Both the position numbers and the translations under genes were made by a program. Positions 35,866-45,400 of a stretch of 64,000 nt of DNA are shown here, in pieces (position 1 is the first letter of the stretch; each line of letters begins with the position of its first letter). The notes below the pieces were generated by a model, which searched no databases, had not been told where the DNA came from, and saw only the letters and a list, made by a program, of their open reading frames with translations. The stretch comes from Centroberyx gerrardi. Lineage: Eukaryota > Chordata > Actinopteri > Beryciformes > Berycidae. The stretch is from positions 19,277,190 to 19,341,189 of the forward strand of contig NC_135999.1 of NCBI RefSeq assembly GCF_048128805.1, given 5' to 3'.

Positions 35866-37189
35866 CCCCTTTTCGTCTTGCTGTCCGGGGCCTCCCCCCG
35901 GCCTTGGTGTCCATGACAGGAGCCGCCACCTCTGACCCACGCTTCCGCCTGAAATGGCGGGCCATCGCTGTGGCAACTCTGCTGGCTCTCGCGCTCCTGC
36001 TGTACATGCATCGGACAGTGGGGGGCGGAGACAACACCACCAGAGGTTACTACCGCAACAGGGCACACAGTTGGCAAATGCACAGTGAGGGCAATGGCAT
36101 CATCAGTGACAGACGAACTGTAGGAAGCCTCACCAGCCTCCAGAAAAGGGAAAAACGTTACAATGACACATATCCGTTAAGTCCGCCGGAGAAGACGAAG
36201 CATGGCATCCGGTACCGTATCGGCGTGATTGCAGACCTGGATACGGCGTCACGCAGCTCCAAGGAGCAGACATGGTTCAGCTACATGAGGAAGGGTCACC
36301 TGACTATTTCAGAGAGCGCCGACAGACTGGAGGTGGAGTGGGATGCAGAGACCGTCACCCTGGAGAGTCATCTGGCTGAGAAGGGACGAGGTACAGGGAC
36401 AGGGGCTAGATTAAGGACACACAAACACATACTGATCCTGATGAGTTTTGCATTAAATGTGTTCATATTCTTACATGGAGATTTGGGTTCCCTCATTGAT
36501 TGACTGACTACCTCTGCCTCAGGTATGGAGCTGTCCGAGCTGGTGGTGTTCAACGGTCACCTGTACAGTGTGGACGACCGTACGGGTGTGGTGTACAGGA
36601 TAGAGGGCAGCCAGGCTGTTCCCTGGGTGATCCTGCCTGACGGGGACGGCTTGGTCTCCAAAGGTCAGTCTTCACCTGTACCCTCTGCATACATGTGGGA
36701 CTTCTGGGGCAAAAGTCTCAAACTGACATAGCGTGTGGCAGTAACTAGCCTGAATTATGACTTATGACAGCATGACTTTTTTGCACTCAAAAATTCTTGA
36801 TTACCTTAAACTACAAAGAACTAACTAGAAACTTCAAAGAATTTATTCATTTAGTCCAAAGACAGCCATACAGCCTTTCTTAGAAGTTGTGTCCAGAAAT
36901 GATGCGGAAACCATGGGTGGACCTTAAATAGAAAGATCCATGTCAAAGTTGGCAGCAAAAACACAAGAGAGACTCAGGAACTTTACTTTGCCACTGGGAA
37001 AAGCTAAGGACACGATTGGTCCACATTTTAAGAAGTTGAGATGCCTTTTCACGGATCTGTCTCTGCAGGTCTTTGCTCAGTACAAGTTACAAATTGATCT
37101 TGCTTTTCTGTTAATGCTTCTCAATCACTTAGCCTTGTCCTATCATTGGTTCTGACATAACCATGTCCCCCTGACTTATCACCTTTTTC

Positions 37190-37239
<50 letters not shown>

Positions 37240-38046
37240 GATTCAAGGCGGAGTGGTTGGCAGTGAAGGATGAGCACCTGTATGTCGGCGGCCTGGGGAA
37301 GGAGTGGACCACGACCTCTGGAGAGGTTGTCAATAACAACCCTGAGTGGGTGAAAGTTGTTGGCTGCCATGGCGACGTGGAGCACGAGAACTGGGTGCCA
37401 CGCTACAACGCCCTGCGGAGCGCAGCAGGGATACAACCACCAGGTAAGGATCTGACTTATTGTCCAAAAAAAACAAAATCGACTGACATCTCGCCACTCT
37501 TCCAAGAGGCTTCAGTTCATGAAGCTTCTTGGATGAGTGGCGAAAGGTCTTTAACTCTTCATTTTAAGTCCAGTGGATTTTGTTTTTATTTTTTTGGACA
37601 TCTTACTACCTGGATGACTGAAATGAATCTACACAGACGATCTGACATTGATTTCCAACCCTCCCTCTCTCCCAGGCTACCTCATCCATGAGTCAGCGGC
37701 ATGGAGTGACCGTCTCCAGCACTGGTTCTTCCTGCCTCGCCGCGCCAGTCACGAGCGCTACGAGGAGACTGCAGACGAGCGGCGCGCCACCAACCTCCTC
37801 CTGTCCTGCTCCGCAGACTTCAGCCACATCACCGTAGGGCATGTCGGACCGCTCAACCCCACCCACGGCTTCTCCTCGTTCAAATTTGTTCCCGACACAG
37901 ATGACCAGATTGTTCTGGCACTCAAGTCCGAGGAGGACGCCGGCAAGATTGCCACCTACATCCTGGCATTTACTCTAGACGGCCGGATGCTGATGCCCGA
38001 GACAAAGATAGGGGATGTGAAGTATGAAGGGCTGGAGTTTATTTGA
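35862..38046 (+). CDS. cant1: Soluble calcium-activated nucleotidase 1 (apyrase), 4 coding exons, 414 aa
   Basis: Coding exons 35862-36390, 36523-36663, 37240-37443 and 37676-38046 (TGA) are in phase, 1245 bases; exon 2 of the transcript begins at 35803. The protein hydrolyses UDP and GDP in the ER/Golgi with Ca2+, which supports glycosaminoglycan synthesis; human CANT1 loss causes Desbuquois dysplasia. Residues 34-50 form a signal anchor ([17 protein letters not shown]). The beta-propeller domain shows [15 protein letters not shown], the acidic Ca-site words VDDRTGVVY and [40 protein letters not shown] and the conserved end VKYEGLEFI. There is an N-glycosylation site in [10 protein letters not shown]. 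The start at MTPFRL was chosen because no in-frame ATG exists upstream in the visible 5' exons and because the human protein aligns from ISVGGLP. Length is close to human (401 aa). Confidence 0.96.
37193..37237. repeat. (TG)n tract directly at the cant1 acceptor (37240)
   Basis: The intron ends ...tgtgtgtgtag|G, so the dinucleotide repeat runs to two bases before the exon and replaces a polypyrimidine tract. Confidence 0.95.
37461..37600. repeat. Hairpin element filling most of a cant1 intron
   Basis: The outer arms are TGTCCAAAAAAAACAAAAT and ATTTTGTTTTTATTTTTTTGGACA. An inner hairpin at 37492-37542 has arms CGCCACTCTTCCAAGAGGCT(TCA) and TGAAGCTTCTTGGATGAGTG(GCG) with two mismatches. It takes up about 140 of the 232 intron bases. 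The inner word 'aagcttcttggatgagtggcgaaa' recurs in fish genomes, so it is probably a small MITE. Confidence 0.85.
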
Positions 38047-39119
38047 AACTGACCAAAGGTGATTTTCCTGATGGCTAGCAGCTTAGCAGATAAAGGAGTG
38101 GGCTTCGTACATGCAACATGGTTGTTTTGAGTCCAGCTCATGACCTATGTTGCATGTAATTCCACTCTATCTTTACCATCATTCTCAGCTGTACTGTCCA
38201 ATAATGCAGAGAATGACCAAAAATTACAGGACGATATAATGAGGAGGAGAGGAGCAAGAGAAGGGTGGAGAGGCAGGACAATAATGCACCAGGAGAGGAC
38301 AATTCAGTATCACCAACCACAGGATGATTCAACTTGTCTGTAAATTCAGTGTGATGGTTCACGCTGCCGTCTGTGACTAGCTACGTACACCTGCCAAGAT
38401 TGGTAGTGTTTTAAAGGCCTAACTCCTTCATATCAATACAAGTACATCACTACCTTCGTCTACCTTGAGTTATACTTCCTGCTTTCATGTTCAGATCAGA
38501 CACTGCTGATATCCCAGGAGTCTGGGCAATTTTGTCATGACTAGTTCTCTCTCCTTAGAAACCAGGGAATGTGAACCTCCTCTCCTGCAGCCAGACTCTG
38601 CTGGTCAGACACTCAGGGGAACAGGGTCAAAGAGCAAAACATGAGTAAGTTTGTTTTACAGAGGCACAAAATAAGAGAAAATACTTAAGAAATGAATGTG
38701 TTACTACTTGAAATTTTTAACTTATTTCATACCCGTTTGTGCTTATTGAACGTAACCCTGTCCAGACACAAAACACTGGTCCTAGTTTCTCTTATTTTGA
38801 TCTACAATGATGTCGGGGTTCCAGTCAAGATCACTCCCTGGATATTTGATCATGTTTTGTAAAGCTCACGAGTTGTTCTGGGCAGGTCAAATGCGGACCC
38901 AGCTACAGGTCATTCAACTGACATATCATTCGCTCTTCAAGCTCAGACAACGTGACTACGCTGAATTTACACACCAGCTGTTTTAATTTAAAATTTTACC
39001 GTTAATATATATGTTTTGTATTCCTTCAGAATAACTCTAAACACATCAAAGATTAAAATATGCTCTATTGTTCTGGTATGTCGAGTTCTGTTTCATGTTT
39101 GTCACCAGCAGAAGTGTTT

Positions 39120-39125
39120 AATAAA
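39120..39125 (+). terminator. Poly(A) signal AATAAA, cant1
   Basis: A canonical hexamer about 1.07 kb after the cant1 stop codon. Confidence 0.5.
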
Positions 39126-39172
39126 CGCATCACAACACAATCTCAGCATTGAACACACAATGTGCCATCAAT

Positions 39173-39178
39173 TTTATT
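39173..39178 (-). terminator. Poly(A) signal AATAAA, oga paralogue
   Basis: TTTATT on the plus strand, about 230 bases downstream of the oga stop. Confidence 0.55.
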
Positions 39179-39403
39179 AAGCAGGGTTAGAACAACCTAA
39201 ATGTAATTACATTTGTCTTACTATGTAAAAAATAATCCCTATACATTTTTAACAATTCACTGATTACACTTTTCTTCACAACATACGTAAGTCTTAGTAT
39301 AGATGCGTTGGATCAATTGAGCATGCTGCAAAATTATTCACAAGCTGGTCCCTTTCTCTTATGGACATTTCAGACCTGAGGGCAATACTCTAGGTGATCT
39401 TGT

Positions 39404-42400
39404 TCACAAGCTCATTCCCATGGCAACGACGTCTTTAGGTAGACCGGCCATTTTTATGGTTTTGAAGGAGCCCAGCTTAGTATAAAAGTCGAGCATCCTC
39501 CTATCGCTCTGCCTCAGCTCGCAGAATACTCCTCTGGATCCTGGAAGGGAAAAGCAGGCCAATAAGTTTAGTTTTTTTTTTCTTCAAATCTTAGTGTGCA
39601 AGTCAATATTCCAGCCTAACAGGATTTAATAGAATGGATGGAAAGTCTATAAGTGGAATTCAGTATTATTGGCAAAACTATCAAGAGCGCAGTTTCAGGA
39701 CTCGACTCACCGCAGCTCCTGATGGAGGAGAGCAGGCCACTGATCATGCGCTTGGCGGGGGCGGAGTCAGTGACCCGGGGCAGCAGCTGCATGGTGACCA
39801 GGGAGGGGAAGTCTGGATCACTCACCACCCTCTGCAGGTAGGAGATAAAACACAGTGAAGTACAAGGGTGGAAGTAACGAATTACAGATTTACTCATGTT
39901 TCTGTAATTGAGTAGCTTTTCTGTGTACATGTACTTTATAAAGTCAGTAATTTTGCTTTTAGTACATTTTGCTGAAAAATTGCACTTCGCAACATTTTAA
40001 ATCGCATTCATTACAGAGTACAAATTTTGTAGGCCCTTCTTCATAGGCATCAGTCACCATTTCCAGTTACTGGCCGGTCAGCAAAGAAGAGAAGAGTAAT
40101 CTGGCTTTACTTTGTGCACTTTATTTTGTAATTTGTAATTTTTACAATTAAAAGAATCTAGTTTGTCCTCTCCTCATGTTAGAATTGCATGGGAAAAATC
40201 TAACAATGTTCTCTTTTCTAAAAAGTAACTCTGTTCATTTTAAATGAGCTACTATTCACTTTTACTTAAGTGGATTTTTACACCAGTACTTTTTCTTCTC
40301 CTTAAGTAAAATATCAGCAAAGTAACAGTACTACAACTTGAGTAGGACATTCTAGTACTCTTTCCACCACTGGTTAAGTATACTGTATTTTATCCGGATG
40401 TGATAATCTACTCTGGAACAGGATTGGGTCCTTGCACTTGATGGATCAGGCTCTCACCTGAATCTTGGCTGCGGCTGGTTTGGCATCGGTGAGTCCGAGG
40501 GCGAAGCCACACACCCCTATCTCATCCTCCAGCACCAGACCACACTGAGGGGAAGGGGGCATCTCACCTGCTGACAGACTGAGGTGGGGGAGGGGGCGGG
40601 GGCAGAGGGAAACGTTAGGATGGAAGTATGGTACGAGAGAGGAAGTGCCTAGGAGAGAACGTGCGCTCATGTTCTTACCCGTCGCTAATGAGCAGAGGTT
40701 GTGTCATCGTGGGAACTTTGTCCTCTCCCGCTCTCTGCATCTCACGGAAAATCCTCTGCACTTCCATCTAGGACAGAGAACCACACAGGCTGTATCTCTG
40801 CTGCACAATACCACTTCTGAGTGTTAACCAAATACACCTTGATGTCTGAGAATCTGCCATCCTCACCTTGTCCTCGGGGCAGTACGGCCGTATGGAGTAG
40901 ACCGCCGTCATGGGAGGGTGTCGGAAAAGGTCCCTGTTTCCGTGGCAAGGCAGCATTCTCTGCAAGCACAAATATAAGTTCCTGTGCATCAGGGCTGAAA
41001 GATATTGACAAAAAATCTAATTGTGATTATTTGACAGAATATTGCAATTTAAACTGCGATTCATATCACAAGTTTGAAAAAAAAAAAGATGTCAGTGTGC
41101 AGGATTTACTGAATTTGAGTATGATAAAAGGTTTTCACCAATATTGTACTTGGTTTATGGACCAAAGATTACCCGCAGCACTAAGACACCTTGTTTAGAA
41201 AATCCATGTTGGACACCCCTCTCTCTTAAGCAATTAATTTGCATTAATTGTTCAGCTCTACTATGCATATACTTCAATAATTTACTGATTAGGAAAAAAT
41301 GTTTTGCTAAGAGGATCTTTACAAGTAAACTATGTGGAAAAAAACAGCAGATTTTTTGTTAATTTGATCAGGCAATTTAGAGTATTTTAAAGTTCCAGAT
41401 ACTTTGCTCTCCTGAACCACCTGCACTGCAGCGAGAGAAGGTTTGGATTACCTGATTAGGTTAGATTAGGTTACCTGGAACTCTCCAGAGAGGCCGCCTC
41501 TGAAGCCCCAGGGTTCAGGGTCGTCATTCATTAGCTGAGCCGAAGGTCGATCTTGTCCTCCTGTGGAAAGCAAAGACAATAATTTATTGGAGAAAAATGC
41601 AAAGAGAAATCCACTTTTGTACAGTGACATTGTATTTTCTTTTGTTTGTAATGTTTTCTCCCCTTATTATACTATTACTATCCCTTCTCTCCTAAGGAAA
41701 AAAATAAATAAATAAAATAATAAAATAAACAATATATGGGGAATGACAGAATTGGCCATATAAATAGACATAGATATACACTCACATAAACTAAACTTGT
41801 ATTACAGTGATGGTAAATGATGGTAAATGATTGATTACACCCTCATTTCGGGTGACGCCTGACTGCCGTAACACCATTACTGGAAAGCAAAGACACCAAA
41901 CTATTTAACTCTTATCCAGTATTTACCAGTCTGTGTAGGCTGTTCATCGTAGGAAGGAGAGGAGGGGAGGAGCCGGTTTTCTTACCTAGTGTTTTCACGT
42001 ACGCTCTTGCCAGGCCGACGCCGCTCTTGATGTCACAGATGTAGTTGTAGAGGTCGTACAGGATGCTGCGGTTGGGCGCGTTTGACAGGCGGTTGAACAT
42101 CTGCACCACTGCCTCACACAGCTCGTCAAAACGCTGCGCTCTCGTGCGCCACTCCGCCGTCTGAAGAAACAGCAGCGGGTGAAGGGGCAGTGTGTGAAAA
42201 GAATGAAGAGTATTTGAGTATTATGAGTTTTTGAAAGCGTATAAACACACACACGCACTTCTACCTTGTCTGTCTCTACTGTAGCGGCCTCACTGTGGGT
42301 CTTCAGCCAGTCCAGTTCCTGCAGCATGGTTCTGGCCGCTGGCCCGTGTTCGTACGGCAGGTAGAAGAGCTCGGACAGCAGGTTCAGGTCCTCCAGCGTC

Positions 42401-45400
42401 AGCGGCTCCGCTGTGTACAGCGGGTTCTCCCCGGATCCAGGAACGTAGGCGGGGTCTCCCATGTCTGTCTGCATGGGCTCCTCATCGGACGATTCTTTCT
42501 TAAGGCGGGCTAGGGGACGACAAGCACCTGGGAGGGTGAAGACAGAGTTGACGTGTTTTCTCTTGATGTGATACTTTATTGATCCCGTCTCACTACGCCA
42601 CCCTGCTGCTAGGGCTGGGCAATAATTCAATATCATCGTTTATAGTCTTTCAGTGGAATCATAGCGTGATGATATGATGATATTGTGATATGCAATTCCC
42701 TCATCTAAATTGATGATAAGCACATTTTCTTTAAAAACTCGACAAAATGAGGTATGAAACATTTTATGGAATATTATTTTAGTTGGTTTGACATCACACT
42801 TGACATTACCATGCAGTTCAATGCAATGAACATCAATTTGATTAACATGTGATTTTGCATCGCCCAGCCTTACCTGCTGCCTGCCTATTATAAAGACTTG
42901 CCTTGTGATATCATGGTAACAATTCATAAAACTGTAGATTTCATTATGTGAGGTCGTATTTTATCAGTCTCTTACCTCCAGGTTGGTCGGTGCTGAGAAA
43001 CTCCTGCAGCCAGTCAGTAAGGGCGAGGGTCAGCGCCTTCTGGGGGCTGTAGCCGAGGTCCTGCTCCTCATCACCTGGTGTTGGGGGGTCAGAGAGAAGG
43101 GGAGGGTGATTAAATATGGAGTAGTGTGATAAAATGCGGAGTTGGGAGTTGGCGAGTGTGGTGTTAAAGGCGAAAGTAGTACAATTAGTCACACAACACT
43201 GCTCTCAAACAGAGCTGACGACTTCAAATGAGCTTGTTTTTATTTGATTTGATTAACAGTTTCAGCAGCACACACTTTTTCCTCAAATAATTCACAATTC
43301 CTCTCTTTCTATTACTACATCTGACTATTTTACTATTTTTCTTTTATCGTTCTGCAACAGTACAGGGCTCTTTCTCTGGGCATTATGAAGTACACACATG
43401 TTTTATCCTGACTGTAATTGACACATGGTACTGTCACAATACACCCGTTTCCTAAATTAACTACCACTACAACACTGCCACTTCCTCTGTAGAAATGAGT
43501 CTTAGATAATAGGATGAAAGCCTTTAAAGCTTGGTGTGTTAGAACTGGCAACTCTGAAAACAACAGTATCTATATATGCAAAATTTGATATTTTAAAGGC
43601 ATCATTGAATCTCTAAGAAAAACTAGACACTCACTCATTTCCACATCCCTCTGTCCTCCATCAGCTGTGGACTTGCACCATGTAGCCAAGGTGTGGATGG
43701 CCACAAAGTTCGGGTAGAACTCACAGTTGGGATTGGTGAGAACCCCTTTCAGTTTGGGAATCAGCTCAGCGGGACGGTCCTTGTAGGAAGAGATGATGTT
43801 AATTAGTGGTCATAAAGGTTTTAGGATAGAGACCCCAGAGAGGTCCTTATAGATCTAAACCTGGACAGGTAGATATTTACCTTATAGGGTCCAAGGAAGA
43901 GCCTTTGGGGGTCGTAGTCGTTGGCGTGGATATTGTCCCAGATGACCGGTGCCCTCTTCAGGACGGACGACACCTCGTCTATGGACTCGACAGAGATTTG
44001 GTGGGATACCACTTTGGGACCTGAAGGACACAAATGGACAGTGTTTGGAAAATCATGGATCGCTAATCAAAGTGTTAAAAAATGAAACTTCTATTACTTC
44101 TATGGAGCACATCCAAACCAGTTCAGACTACAGTCCAGTGCGTTCTTACCGGTCCACAGCACGTCTATCCCAGGCAGCAGCTTCTCCCCCACAGTGTGCA
44201 GGTAAGACGACTGGGACACGTTGGGAGTGCAGAATGCAGCACAGTAATCTGGAGTCCCAGGATGAATGACAGAGACAAAATTGAGAAAAAAATTGAGCAT
44301 ATTCTGAAAAATAAAAGCAATTTCATGATTCATTATGTGCTTGTGTCTTCCTGGAATAGCAGCCTGTTGATCTAAATGCAAGGAAGTCGCACAGAAGAGA
44401 ATTCAATCATTTTAGTATCAAAAATGGTATTAGAATGGCACCTATATCTCTGTGTAACTCCTGTCTGATTAGGGTTCAAAATAAAAAAAATATTGAAATG
44501 GCTTACTTAAATTTCTACATTATAAGAGGAAACACTTTTTCTCTCAAAGGTTTTTTACACAGCTTCCTAAACATATTTTAGTACTGTGCCGAATCCCTGG
44601 TTAGTTTGACACAATCTTTAATTTAATTAAAATTCAGAACCATTTGCTTCACATTTCGTTTCACTCTCCCCCACGATATTTATTACATTTAGGGTGCTGA
44701 AAAAAATGTATGCAGAAAAGCTGTCTTCAAATGGATTGCAATTCATATTTGCAAAAATTGCGATATTCTGCATAAAGAATGCAATTTGATGTTTTTTGTG
44801 TCACTGTCATGCAGCCCCATTCTCTGACCTGTGGGGCAGAAGAGGAAGGTCTCAGGTTGTCCCAGGTGCTGGTACACCTCATTAGTGACGGCCACCTGAG
44901 CGTGGGCGAAGGAGCTGAAGGCCTGTTTGTCAGCTGGACACATCTCCGTCTCGATGTCATCAAACAGTAAAGAGAACGACCTGCAGCCAAACTCCTTTAC
45001 CTGGAGGAGCAAGGGGGACAATTTGTGGTTCAGAGTCTTTAGAAACGGACCGATATTGAACATCAGTCATCTTAAAACGTAGGCAATTTAAAATATGCAC
45101 AATGTGTCAGCGTCAAATTAAGTATACATAGTAACATGCCATTTGGGAAAGGCTTTTCTCCAAATTGCCTTACAGTGAGCACCAACAAAACAGTTATTCC
45201 ACCATGAATTAAACCTTTGACCCTAGCAGTGTCAGTGTCATCCTTTGCCCGTTAACCCACAAGCAGTGAATCTAATGTTGCCATTTTACTGCTGCATGTT
45301 TCCCAATAAAGTAATGTGGTGTCCAAGACAAATCCTTTGACAGCCATAAAGCTAAATAAAAGTTGAGATTAAATTATCTTAACTGTCCCATCCCTTGAGC

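Larger units (their letters stand above)
38047..39403. other. Tail-to-tail 3' UTRs of cant1 and oga
   Basis: No gene is visible. The cant1 poly(A) signal AATAAA is at 39120-39125 and the oga signal (minus strand) at 39173-39178. The two transcripts therefore end within about 60 bases of each other, perhaps overlapping. Confidence 0.6.

Noticed and set aside
35715-36083. 122-codon minus-strand frame over cant1 exon 2
   Set aside because: Antisense shadow of a strong coding exon.
41995-42636. 213-codon minus-strand frame
   Set aside because: It fuses oga exon 10 with intron sequence; the spliced oga model explains the coding part.
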